A DNA stretch of 13,892 bases from Oscillospiraceae bacterium (GTDB lineage: Bacteria > Bacillota_A > Clostridia > Oscillospirales > Oscillospiraceae): positions 1 to 13,892 of the forward strand of contig JAGAFT010000217.1 of assembly GCA_017627975.1 (NCBI GenBank), read 5' to 3'. This document shows, piece after piece, positions 5,004 through 11,854 of this stretch (positions are counted from its first letter, which is position 1; each line of letters starts with the position of its first letter). Under the pieces are notes generated by a model that was given only the letters and a program-made list of their open reading frames with translations, made no database searches and had not been told where the DNA came from. The position numbers and the translations under genes are program-made.

Positions 5004-6487
5004 GAGGGAGAGAGGGTCGCTTTCACGGCGTCGATGAGGGCGTCCTGGGTCATGGACTTGGATTCCAGGGCGGCAAGGATCCGCTCGTCGATGGTGCCGC
5101 GGGTCACGATATGCTGGATGGTGACGGGGCGCTGCTGGCCCTGGCGATAGAGGCGGCCGTTTAATTGGGCGTAGAGTTCGAGAGACCATGTCAAGCCAAA
5201 CCAGACAAGATGACAGCCGCCCTCCTGAAGGTTCAGGCCGTGGCCGGCGGAGGCGGGATGGATCAGGCCAACCTGAAGCTCGCCGGCATTCCACTTTGAA
5301 ATTGATTCCTGAGAACTGATGTCGGCATACGGTACACCCATACGGTCGAGGCGTGTGCGGATCCGCTCGGCGTCGTGGCGATACCAGTAAGCCACAAGGA
5401 CGGGGTTGCCGTTTAATTGCTCGATGATGGATTCCAATTCATCCAGCTTCTGGCTGTGGAACTCGATGGGCGTTCCGTCATCGGAGTAGACGCAGCCGTT
5501 GGCAAGCTGGGAAAGCTTGTTGGCCAACGCAGCTGCATTGGAGGCGGTTACGACGGGTGCGGTGGGTCCCGGAAGACAGAGCTTGTCGGGTCGGACACAG
5601 GGGACGGTCACACTGTCCTCCCGGACAGATGAAACAGTCCCCGTGTCCTTGACAGCAAGAACCGTCCCTGCTGTCTTCCTTGTGGATGGATAGAGAACCA
5701 GGTCCTTCTTCAGGCGGTCGTACTGGGCCTGTTCGCGGGGAGTCATGGTGACCGGACAGGTGGTGCGGATCAGGTCCGGGAGCTTCAAATAATCCGAGCC
5801 CTTCATGGAGACACAGATGTCGGAAATGGTCCGATAGATAATCTCTTCCGCGCCGGGTTTGGGCCTGTAGGTGAAGACCACTTCCCTGCTGCGCCGATCC
5901 GGGACGAAGTAGCGCTCGCGGTAGCCGGTGACGGAACGGCCGAGGCGCTCGCCCATGTCGATGAGATTGATCTGCGCCCAAAGATCCTGCAGCCCATTTG
6001 AGGCCGGGGTCGCGGTGAGGCCGATGAAGCGGGCGGCTTTGGCGCGGACCTTGCGAAGGGCCTTGAAGCGCTTGGCCTTGGGACTCTTGAAAGAACTAAG
6101 CTCATCGACGACGATGCAGCAGCCGCGAAAGTCAAAGAGGCCGGACTCGACAAGCCATGGGACCTGTTCGCGGTTTATTATGTAAACCAAAGCTAGTTTC
6201 CGCAGAGCGGCTTTTCTCGCTTCCGGAGGGCCGGTCACGACAGAATAGGTCAGGCCGCGAAGATGGTCCCACTTCTCAATCTCATTGGGCCAGGTAGTCA
6301 GGGCGACGCGAATGGGCGCAATGATCAGAACGCGGTCAACCTCGAAGCGGTCAAAGATCAGTTCCTGGAGAGCGGTGAGGGTAATGACGGTCTTTCCAAG
6401 GCCGAGATCCAGCAGCAGGCCGCAAGCGGGATGGGAGAGGATGAAGTCGATGGCATACTGCTGATAAGAGTGAGGGGTAAATTCCAT
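5000..6487 (-). CDS. SNF2-type DEAD/DEAH-box helicase, phage replication module
   Basis: A 495-residue superfamily 2 helicase. Motif I is LDLGLGKT (26-33), motif II VVDELSS (126-132), motif III GLTATP (156-161), and motifs V-VI run through AGHGLNLQEG (414-423) to QLNGRLYRQGQQRP (441-454) with the arginine finger pair. This is the SNF2/RapA-like helicase of Clostridia prophage replication blocks. I chose ATG at 6487, since the frame upstream overlaps the VRR-NUC gene and the family N-terminus starts near PHSYQQYAIDFI. No Shine-Dalgarno is visible; the start abuts a heptamer array. Residues ~270-298 are encoded by a REP element and a half REP inserted in frame between the two RecA-like lobes, and the stop codon lies in another REP. 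Confidence 0.92.
   Translation of the reverse strand: MEFTPHSYQQYAIDFILSHPACGLLLDLGLGKTVITLTALQELIFDRFEVDRVLIIAPIRVALTTWPNEIEKWDHLRGLTYSVVTGPPEARKAALRKLALVYIINREQVPWLVESGLFDFRGCCIVVDELSSFKSPKAKRFKALRKVRAKAARFIGLTATPASNGLQDLWAQINLIDMGERLGRSVTGYRERYFVPDRRSREVVFTYRPKPGAEEIIYRTISDICVSMKGSDYLKLPDLIRTTCPVTMTPREQAQYDRLKKDLVLYPSTRKTAGTVLAVKDTGTVSSVREDSVTVPCVRPDKLCLPGPTAPVVTASNAAALANKLSQLANGCVYSDDGTPIEFHSQKLDELESIIEQLNGNPVLVAYWYRHDAERIRTRLDRMGVPYADISSQESISKWNAGELQVGLIHPASAGHGLNLQEGGCHLVWFGLTWSLELYAQLNGRLYRQGQQRPVTIQHIVTRGTIDERILAALESKSMTQDALIDAVKATLSPS
5593..5648. repeat. REP/BIME-like palindrome, type A, inside the helicase gene
   Basis: A 56-bp palindrome with ends GGACAC/GTGTCC and the same centre CTGTCC-TCCC-GGACAG as the intergenic copies. 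It is read through in frame by the helicase and contributes a Thr/Val/Ser-rich stretch (DTGTVSSVREDSVTVPCV, residues 281-298). Confidence 0.88.
5651..5679. repeat. Half REP, type B, inside the helicase gene
   Basis: GACAGCA (5651-5657) and TGCTGTC (5669-5675) flank AGAACCGTCCC, followed by TTCC. This is one arm of the GGAAGACAG family. It lies 2 bp from the preceding type A element, is also translated, and gives residues of the helicase insert around KTAGTVLAVK (271-280). Confidence 0.8.
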
Positions 6488-6522
6488 AATGTTCAATGTG
6501 AAATGTTCAATGTTCAATTGAG
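6488..6522. repeat. Heptamer array H2 (5 units) forming a whole gene junction
   Basis: Units on the plus strand are AATGTTC, AATGTGA, AATGTTC, AATGTTC and AATTGAG. The array fills the gap between VRR-NUC and helicase: the VRR-NUC stop TGA (6516-6514) lies in it, and the helicase ATG (6487) directly abuts its other end. No Shine-Dalgarno is present. Confidence 0.75.
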
Positions 6523-6792
6523 GACAGTATCCAGCATGGCAGGAATGTCTTCGGGGCGGTCCAGGACGAAGACCTTGAAGCCGAGGGTGCGGAGCAGGGC
6601 GTGACAATGGAGCTGGAGCGGGCGGGGTTTCTTGCCGGGGGCCTTGAGCTCTACAAAGGCGAGGCGTCCACAGGGCAGCAGGACGATCCGGTCCGGGACA
6701 CCGCTCATGCCAGGGCTCACGAACTTGAGGCAGAGGCCACCCAGATTGCGAACGGCAAGGACAAGTTTGTGCTCAACGGTTTTTTCAAGCAT
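6514..6792 (-). CDS. VRR-NUC domain nuclease
   Basis: A 92-residue stand-alone VRR-NUC protein, the small PD-(D/E)XK nuclease form common in phage replication blocks. Motif elements in order: Glu7 in EKTVEHKL, the aspartate of GMSGVPDRIVL (Asp34), the E-x-K pair of AFVELKAPG (Glu48, Lys50), and the downstream RPLQLHCHALL (Gln60). These would form the metal site. Family members cut branched or structured DNA during replication or recombination. I chose ATG at 6792, because GGAG lies 7 nt upstream and the family N-terminus starts here; the longer open frame upstream to 6987 does not resemble protein-coding sequence. It lies between primase-helicase and SNF2 helicase, the standard order. Confidence 0.9.
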   Translation of the reverse strand: MLEKTVEHKLVLAVRNLGGLCLKFVSPGMSGVPDRIVLLPCGRLAFVELKAPGKKPRPLQLHCHALLRTLGFKVFVLDRPEDIPAMLDTVLN

Positions 6793-7118
6793 ATAAAAAC
6801 TCCATTTCATATCACGACAGAGCCCAGTGAAACGGGTCTGGCGTGAAAAGGACGAGCAGCGGAGGGAATGAGCTTTCCTGTCGCAACAGGGAAGCGAACG
6901 ATCCGGAGCTTGTGAGGACGTCATTGCTGAGAAGTATTTCCGAAGGGGTGAAAACTCTATACGGGTATATACGGGTATAGAATGCATCCCCTATCCATTA
7001 CTTTTTATAAATGTTAGAAAAAATGGGAAATACGGAAATGGATGTCGGAGAGAGCCTGAAGATACTGGGCTGGCGGGCGGCCATTTCCCATGGATTTCCC
7101 ATAAAGAACGGACATAAC
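6793..7118. other. Gene-free stretch between VapE and VRR-NUC
   Basis: This is the longest non-coding stretch within the phage block; with the adjoining heptamers and REP the gap is 456 bp. Neither strand has an open frame with a ribosome binding site, apart from the VRR-NUC GGAG near 6800. It holds a strong hairpin (GCTTTCCTGT 6872-6881 with ACAGGGAAGC 6886-6895), a 10-bp tandem repeat (6957-6980) and three of four copies of ATGGGAAAT in both orientations. It may be a replication origin, a regulatory leader or a deleted gene. Confidence 0.45.
6957..6980. repeat. Helically phased 10-bp tandem repeat TATACGGGTA
   Basis: TATACGGGTA occurs twice without gap (6958-6967 and 6968-6977), and the outer bases CTATAC and GTATAG also form an inverted pair. 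One-turn spacing suits cooperative protein binding. Confidence 0.6.
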
Positions 7119-7135
7119 AATGTTAAATGGGAAAT
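7023..7135. repeat. Four copies of a 9-mer, ATGGGAAAT, in forward-reverse-reverse-forward order
   Basis: ATGGGAAAT occurs at 7023-7031 and 7127-7135; its reverse complement ATTTCCCAT occurs at 7083-7091 and 7094-7102, the last two 11 bp apart. The copies can pair with each other to give alternative stems. The last copy lies within heptamer array H3. Confidence 0.55.
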
Positions 7136-7146
7136 GATAAATGAAG
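7119..7146. repeat. Heptamer array H3 (4 units)
   Basis: AATGTTA, AATGGGA, AATGATA, AATGAAG on the plus strand, without gaps. It lies on the downstream side of the REP that follows the VapE gene. Confidence 0.7.
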
Positions 7147-7167
7147 CAGCAGTCGATGTCCCGCGGG

Positions 7168-7248
7168 GCGGACACAGAGGACGGTCACCCTGTCCTCCCG
7201 GACAGAGGTAACAGTCCCCGTGTCCGCTGGGCACATGTGTCCGCTGGG
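7168..7248. repeat. REP/BIME-like palindrome, type A, plus 12-bp direct repeat
   Basis: The palindrome at 7168-7227 (60 bp) has ends GCGGACAC/GTGTCCGC and the centre CTGTCC-TCCC-GGACAG. Next to it, GTGTCCGCTGGG occurs twice (7220-7231 and 7237-7248), and the second copy directly touches the VapE stop codon (7249-7251). Confidence 0.88.
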
Positions 7249-9630
7249 TTATTCTCGCCGGACGAAGGCGAGCTGGGAACCGTAGAGGCCGAAGGAAAGC
7301 TTGCCGGAGACGTTTCCGTCATAGCGCTTCCAGCCGCCGAGGTGGCTCATGATGGCGGTGAGCTCGTAGGAATCCTGCTTGCGGATGGCGGTGGGATCAC
7401 GGCCAAAGCACTCGGCCCAGAGTTCGAGGTTGCAGACCTTGGTACGGCGGAGTGTGCCGACGCGCTCGGCCGCGCTGTAGTCGTCACCGGCGAGGAAGAG
7501 GCGGCGCTCGGAGAGGGACATCTTCGGCCAGTCTTCCGGGAGAAGGGTATCAAGATACTGGCGGACGAGGCCTTCGCGGTCGTCGCTCTCCAGGGCGTCC
7601 TGCTGCATCTCCATAGCCTGACGCGCCTCCTCCCCTTTCAGGATCAGCTCTTCCCCTTTGCGGAAGGCAGCCAGCGCCTCGGCCCAGATTTGCGAAACGG
7701 TATCGGAATCCAGATCCCAGGGGTGGCGGGCGGTGCCGCCGTAGACGGTAACCGGCCAGAAGCGGCGGTTGCCCGTCACATCCCGGAGAAAGCCGGTGGT
7801 GGCATTGGTGGTGCCGAAGATGACGCACTGGCGCGGATGGCTTTCCACAACGGTGCCATAGGCGACGCGGAACTTGTCATCCTGGCGGGAGGCGAAGCTC
7901 TTGACGGTCTCGACATCGATCTTCCGGACGCCGGTCATTTCGGAGAGCTCGACAATCCAGTAGCCCTGCAGCTTTTCGGGGCCGGTCTTGTCGCGCATGT
8001 CGGAGATGGTCATGGAGTCGGAGAACCAGCTGCCGCCAAGGCGGGCAAAGAGCGTGGACTTGCCGACGCCCTGGGGCCCGGAGAGGACGAGGATGTAGTC
8101 AAACTTTTCGCCGGGACGATAGACACGGGCCACGGCGGCAATCAGGGCCTTGCGGATCACGGCGCGGGTGTAGGGGCGATCCTCGGCACCGAGGTAATCA
8201 ATCAGGAGGGTATCCAGGCGGGACGTACCGTCCCAGGGCGGCAGGCTTTCCAGATACTCCCGGATAGGGTGAAAGGCACGCTCGGAAGCGGCGGTGAGCA
8301 AGGCGGACTTGAGCTTCTGCTGGCTGTAGATGTGGTAAACACGGTCCAGGTAAGAGGACAGGGATGCGAGGTCTGCGTCGGACCAGCCGCGCTTGAGAGG
8401 CTTCCACGGGAGAAGGGACGGGTCGCGGACATCAATGCCGCAGCGGTGCTCGTTGTAGCAGATGCCTTGCAGGCGGGGGTCGTGGCGGAGGATTTCGACA
8501 AAGTTGGTGAGGGTCTCGCGGATGCCGCCGTCCTTATCCAGCTCCAAGGCGGTCTGCCAGTTGGGGTCAGGGGCCGGGTTCGGCTCGGCGAAGTCCGCCT
8601 CGGCCTCTTCTTCCCGCTCTCTGGCCAGCAAGGAACGGACCGCTTCATCCTGCAAAGCAAAGGTACACATGGCGGTATAGGACGGAAGCGCGGTGGAGGC
8701 GGTGTCGGGCTTTGCCTTGTCGTCCAGCTCTGAAAAGCGGTGGACGCGGACGAGATCGAAAGCGTTCAGGAGCTGTCCGCAGGCGGGGTCGGTGGCATGA
8801 TGGCTGTAGGCGAAGCGGCCCTCATAGGTGACGAGACCGGCGGTGCTGTCGGCGGGGATGTAGTCGTAACGACCTTCCAGGGCGGAGGGGCGGTAGACAT
8901 CGGAGAGGAAGGCCTCGATGGCGGCATCGATGTCATAGGTGCGGCAGAAAGCGCCGACCGCGCCGTGCTTTTCCAGAGGGTCGGCCTGTTTCGCGACACT
9001 GCGCTTCACAATCTCGGACTGGCGGGAGCTCATGGGCCACTGAGAGGTATCATGCCAGTCCCGGTAGCGGGCAAGAATCTTATCCGGATCCAGCAGGGGC
9101 CCGTCCTGGGACTCGAAGAGGAACTCGCCGTCAGAAGAAGTGGAGGGCCAGTACATGAGGCGGGCGGGCTCGTGGCAGGTATCATCCACCATCTCGATGC
9201 CGATGTCGCGAGCCACCATGCGGGAGACCGGGGCGTATTCCTCGGCGGAGATTTCCCGGGAGAGCGGGACGATCAGGCGGACGCGGGGCGCTTCGGGGGT
9301 GTGCTTGTGAGTGGAATACAGGAGGCAGCGGAAGTCAAAGAACATACTCAGCTCCTCCCAGATGCCGGGGACGGCATGGTCCAGGTCCAGCGTGAGGAGG
9401 CTGCGGCAGAGGACGAAGCCGTTTTTGCGCGTCCCCTGTTTCAGGGCGCCGCCGACAAAGCCGCCGACATCCTTGATCTGGTCCTGCCGCGGCTTGGGAA
9501 GCTTGCGGTATTCGGCGACGGTCTCGGATGTGCGGACGGTCTGGGAGCAGCGGGAAAGAAGCTCCTCCCAGGTCCAGTCGCGGTTGACCCATTTTTTCTG
9601 TGTGCGGCGGTTGCCGACGGCAATCTTCAT
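7249..9630 (-). CDS. VapE-type primase-helicase (PrimPol-like N-terminus)
   Basis: A 793-residue protein. The N-terminal part looks like an archaeo-eukaryotic primase/PrimPol fold: LTLDLDH (79-85) as the acidic motif, STHKH (106-110) as the S-x-H motif, PRVRLIVPL (115-123) and DDTCHEPARLMYWPS (149-163) as the last acidic motif. The C-terminal part is the VapE/D5-like SF3 ATPase: GPQGVGKST (518-526), YWIVELSEM as Walker B, FGTTNA as sensor and TGNRRFWPV with the arginine finger. It would prime and unwind phage DNA. I chose ATG at 9630, since GAGGTG lies 4 nt upstream and the frame before it runs through repeats and the polymerase gene. It lies between polymerase and VRR-NUC, with REP and heptamer linkers on both sides. 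Confidence 0.9.
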   Translation of the reverse strand: MKIAVGNRRTQKKWVNRDWTWEELLSRCSQTVRTSETVAEYRKLPKPRQDQIKDVGGFVGGALKQGTRKNGFVLCRSLLTLDLDHAVPGIWEELSMFFDFRCLLYSTHKHTPEAPRVRLIVPLSREISAEEYAPVSRMVARDIGIEMVDDTCHEPARLMYWPSTSSDGEFLFESQDGPLLDPDKILARYRDWHDTSQWPMSSRQSEIVKRSVAKQADPLEKHGAVGAFCRTYDIDAAIEAFLSDVYRPSALEGRYDYIPADSTAGLVTYEGRFAYSHHATDPACGQLLNAFDLVRVHRFSELDDKAKPDTASTALPSYTAMCTFALQDEAVRSLLAREREEEAEADFAEPNPAPDPNWQTALELDKDGGIRETLTNFVEILRHDPRLQGICYNEHRCGIDVRDPSLLPWKPLKRGWSDADLASLSSYLDRVYHIYSQQKLKSALLTAASERAFHPIREYLESLPPWDGTSRLDTLLIDYLGAEDRPYTRAVIRKALIAAVARVYRPGEKFDYILVLSGPQGVGKSTLFARLGGSWFSDSMTISDMRDKTGPEKLQGYWIVELSEMTGVRKIDVETVKSFASRQDDKFRVAYGTVVESHPRQCVIFGTTNATTGFLRDVTGNRRFWPVTVYGGTARHPWDLDSDTVSQIWAEALAAFRKGEELILKGEEARQAMEMQQDALESDDREGLVRQYLDTLLPEDWPKMSLSERRLFLAGDDYSAAERVGTLRRTKVCNLELWAECFGRDPTAIRKQDSYELTAIMSHLGGWKRYDGNVSGKLSFGLYGSQLAFVRRE

Positions 9631-9644
9631 AAAACACCTCGTTA

Positions 9645-9686
9645 CAAAGTGGAATGTGGAAAGTGCAGAGAGAAAAGTGAAAAGTG
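9645..9686. repeat. Heptamer array H4 (6 units)
   Basis: Plus-strand units: CAAAGTG, GAATGTG, GAAAGTG, CAGAGAG, AAAAGTG, AAAAGTG. This is the longest and most diverged array; on the coding strand it reads as CACTTTY-type heptamers. It lies between the REP after the polymerase and the VapE ribosome binding site. Its first 14 bp (with the preceding A) recur at 13726-13739. Confidence 0.75.
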
Positions 9687-9692
9687 GCGAGG

Positions 9693-9756
9693 GGAAGACA
9701 GGGGGACGGTTCTTCTGTCTCAGTGGAGACAGCAAGAACCGTCCCCGCTGTCTTCC
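9693..9756. repeat. REP/BIME-like palindrome, type B (ends GGAAGACA/TGTCTTCC)
   Basis: A 64-bp inverted pair. The left arm contains GACAGGGGGACGGTTCTT-CTGTC and the right arm GACAGCAAGAACC-GTCCCCGCTGTC. Each arm is itself a small hairpin, GACAG.../...CTGTC. Confidence 0.88.
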
Positions 9757-9790
9757 TAGGGCGGCAAGAACAGTCCCCGTGTCCGCTGGG
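9757..9790. repeat. Truncated type A REP arm after the DNA polymerase
   Basis: Positions 9769-9790 are identical over 22 bp to 7210-7231, the right arm of the type A palindrome near VapE plus its GCTGGG flank. The left arm is missing. The element ends 9 bp from the polymerase stop codon. Confidence 0.8.
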
Positions 9791-9799
9791 AAGCAGCAG

Positions 9800-11731
9800 C
9801 TAATCCTTCTGGTAGAAGGGACACTCGAAGCCGGCGGCGTCCAGAAGCAGGCCGGGGGCCCAGGAAGGAGTCTCGGCCATGATGCGGCAGGCATCCTCGA
9901 CCTTTACATCGGGGGTGGTCTCCAGGATGACCTCATCATGGACATGCATGACGGTCGCGAGGCCGTGATCGTCCAGGCGGATGATGGCCTCGGCGAGGAG
10001 ATCACGGGCGATGGCCTGGATGATGTTCTCGCAGAGTTTCGGGCCGTAGGCATTGGTCCGCTCCCACTTTCGGCCGGTGCCGCAGCTGTAATAGGAGAGC
10101 TCGTCGCGGCCAAAGTCACTCCGGACAATGCGGGGGCGCGGATAGGCAAGACGCCGCCCGGAGGGAAGACGGATGAACAGGAAGCCGGACTCATAGGTGA
10201 AGAGCAGGCTTTTCAGCTCGACCGGCTTCTTCTCCCGGAGGCAGGTCAGGGCGGCCCGGTCGATCTCCCACCAGAGGGAGACGATGGCCGGGTTTGAGGC
10301 ACGCCATGCATCCACGATACCCTGGAGATCCTCTTCCGGGATGCCCAGGCGGGACGCGCCCATGGCGATCATCGCGCCGGTGCCGCCGCCGTAACCGAGG
10401 GCCAGCTCGGCCACTTTTCCGCGCTGCCGGAGATGGCCGTTGACACCGTTTTTTACGACGGGGACGTGGAACATCTGGGAAGCGGATGTGCAGTAGAGAT
10501 CATCGCCGCGGGCGAACATCTCCATGCGCCACTTCTCCCCTGCCAGCCAGGCCAGGCAGCGGGCCTCCACCTGGGCGTAGTCGGAGACGATGAACTTCTT
10601 CCCCGGCGCAGGGACAAAGGCGGTGCGGATCAGCTGAGAAAGGGTGTCGGGAACGGAATCGAAGAAGAGTTCGACGGAATCGAAGTCGCCCTGCCGAACT
10701 AAGGAGCGGGCCAGCTCCAGATCGGGCAGGTGATTCTGGGGAAGATTCTGGACCTGGACGAGGCGTCCGGCCCAGCGACCGGTGCGGGCGGCGCCGTAGA
10801 ACTGAAGCAGGCCGTGGGCCCGGCCGTCGGAGGCGGTGCAGGCAAGCATGGCATCATACTTCCGGACACTGGACCGGGAGAGGAGCTGACGAAGTTCGAG
10901 CACTTCCTTCGGTTCGCCCTCACAGCTTGCAAGGGCCTCGGTGACATCGGACTTGGCGAGGGAAGCCAGCTCTACACCATGCGCCATGAACCACTCGCGC
11001 AGGCGCAGCGGAGAATTGGGATTGTCAATGCCGGTGAGCTCGCGGGCGCGGGAAAGATAGCGGTCGCGGTAGAGCTCGTCGCAGCGGATGGCCTGCCGGG
11101 CGAGATCCGTGTCGATCCCGACGCCCAGGTCATTGGAATATTGATCGAGGACATACTGCTGCCAGACAAAATCCGGCACCGGGTAGCGGGAAAGACGCTG
11201 CTCAATCTCGAGCTCGGTCTCGACATCGCGGATGTTGTAGGTCTTATAAAGCTCCCACTTCTCCGGTTCCTCGTCAGGGTAGACACGGGTCGCGGGATTG
11301 CGTTCGGTAGGCTTGCGCGGGACCGAGAAGAGGCGGATCAGGTCACGGCCGGTTTCCAGCTTCTGCTTCTCGAGATTCAGCGCCTCCCCGACGCCGCGCA
11401 GGGATCCGGGAAGCCCGAGATAGAGGGCATGGACCATGGCGCAGCGCCAGGAATGCGGGTCCAGGTAGCGATGAAGGTAAACACTGAGGCAGCGGCGCTC
11501 GAAGGAGGCGTTGAAGGCGTACTTCAGAACCTCATCACTGAGGAGGCCGTCCACGATCTCCGGCGGGAGGCGATCTCCGCGGGCGAGGTCGTAACAGAGC
11601 ACGGGTCCCTCGTCCACGGAGACACCGAAGAGGAGAATCTCGAAGTCCGGGGCCTCCGTGTAGACGTAGAGACCGCACTTGGTCAGGTCACGGGAGGAAT
11701 AGGTTTCGATGTCGATGTGGAGTGATTTCAT
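9800..11731 (-). CDS. Phage family A DNA polymerase with 3'-5' exonuclease
   Basis: A 643-residue enzyme, the normal length for Clostridia phage PolA-type replicases without a 5' nuclease domain. Exonuclease motifs: HIDIETYS (Asp7, Glu9), NASFERR (74-80) and TYNIRDVETE (164-173). Polymerase motifs: TGRWAGRLVQVQNLPQ (317-332), motif A VSDYAQVEARC (382-392), motif B RQRGKVAELALGYGG (435-449) and motif C MHVHDEVI (595-602). It replicates the phage genome with proofreading. The ATG at 11731 is fixed by the family start MKSLHIDIET. No Shine-Dalgarno precedes it; the codon abuts a heptamer array. It follows DUF2815 with a REP between them. Confidence 0.95.
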   Translation of the reverse strand: MKSLHIDIETYSSRDLTKCGLYVYTEAPDFEILLFGVSVDEGPVLCYDLARGDRLPPEIVDGLLSDEVLKYAFNASFERRCLSVYLHRYLDPHSWRCAMVHALYLGLPGSLRGVGEALNLEKQKLETGRDLIRLFSVPRKPTERNPATRVYPDEEPEKWELYKTYNIRDVETELEIEQRLSRYPVPDFVWQQYVLDQYSNDLGVGIDTDLARQAIRCDELYRDRYLSRARELTGIDNPNSPLRLREWFMAHGVELASLAKSDVTEALASCEGEPKEVLELRQLLSRSSVRKYDAMLACTASDGRAHGLLQFYGAARTGRWAGRLVQVQNLPQNHLPDLELARSLVRQGDFDSVELFFDSVPDTLSQLIRTAFVPAPGKKFIVSDYAQVEARCLAWLAGEKWRMEMFARGDDLYCTSASQMFHVPVVKNGVNGHLRQRGKVAELALGYGGGTGAMIAMGASRLGIPEEDLQGIVDAWRASNPAIVSLWWEIDRAALTCLREKKPVELKSLLFTYESGFLFIRLPSGRRLAYPRPRIVRSDFGRDELSYYSCGTGRKWERTNAYGPKLCENIIQAIARDLLAEAIIRLDDHGLATVMHVHDEVILETTPDVKVEDACRIMAETPSWAPGLLLDAAGFECPFYQKD

Positions 11732-11732
11732 A

Positions 11733-11753
11733 AATGTTCAATGAGTAATTAAG
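11733..11753. repeat. Heptamer array H5 (3 units) abutting the polymerase start
   Basis: AATGTTC, AATGAGT, AATTAAG on the plus strand. On the coding strand CATTGAA is followed by CATTTATG, so the polymerase ATG directly follows the last unit. Confidence 0.65.
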
Positions 11754-11760
11754 GGCGGGG

Positions 11761-11828
11761 GTGGAAGACAGCGGGGACGGTTCTTGCTGTCTCAGGGAAG
11801 ACAGAAGAACCGTCCCCCTGTCTTCCAC
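11761..11828. repeat. REP/BIME-like palindrome, type B (ends GTGGAAGACAG/CTGTCTTCCAC)
   Basis: A 68-bp inverted pair. The left arm contains GACAGCGGGGACGG-TTCTTGCTGTC and the right arm GACAGAAGAACC-GTCCCCCTGTC, with perfect 11-bp outer ends. Confidence 0.88.
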
Positions 11829-11832
11829 ACCC

Positions 11833-11854
11833 CCTGACACATCCCTGACACATC
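11833..11854. repeat. Perfect 11-bp tandem duplication CCTGACACATC
   Basis: Two adjacent copies (11833-11843, 11844-11854) lie between the type B REP and the DUF2815 coding end; the second contributes to the stop codon at 11853-11855. TGACAC recalls the ends of type A elements. Confidence 0.7.

Noticed and set aside
6793..6987. N-terminal extension of the VRR-NUC frame
   Set aside because: The residues are Ser/Arg/Cys-rich and unlike the family; a GGAG with proper spacing marks the ATG at 6792.
7011..7211. 66-aa plus-strand frame running into a REP
   Set aside because: No Shine-Dalgarno, and the second half is translated heptamer and REP sequence.
7141..8733. 530-aa plus-strand open frame
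   Set aside because: It lies antisense to VapE, is a by-product of G+C-rich third positions, starts without a ribosome binding site inside repeats and has a repetitive Gly/Ala/Val/Glu composition.
8740..9759. 339-aa plus-strand open frame, with similar frames at 9311-10297 and 10730-11725
   Set aside because: All mirror the VapE and polymerase genes on the opposite strand and have no motif or start signal.
9631..9894. 88-residue N-terminal extension of the VapE frame
   Set aside because: It would be translated from the polymerase 3' end, REPs and heptamers; the ATG at 9630 has its own ribosome binding site.
4946..11828. CRISPR array
   Set aside because: The repeats are long palindromes scattered at gene ends kilobases apart, without regular spacers or cas genes.
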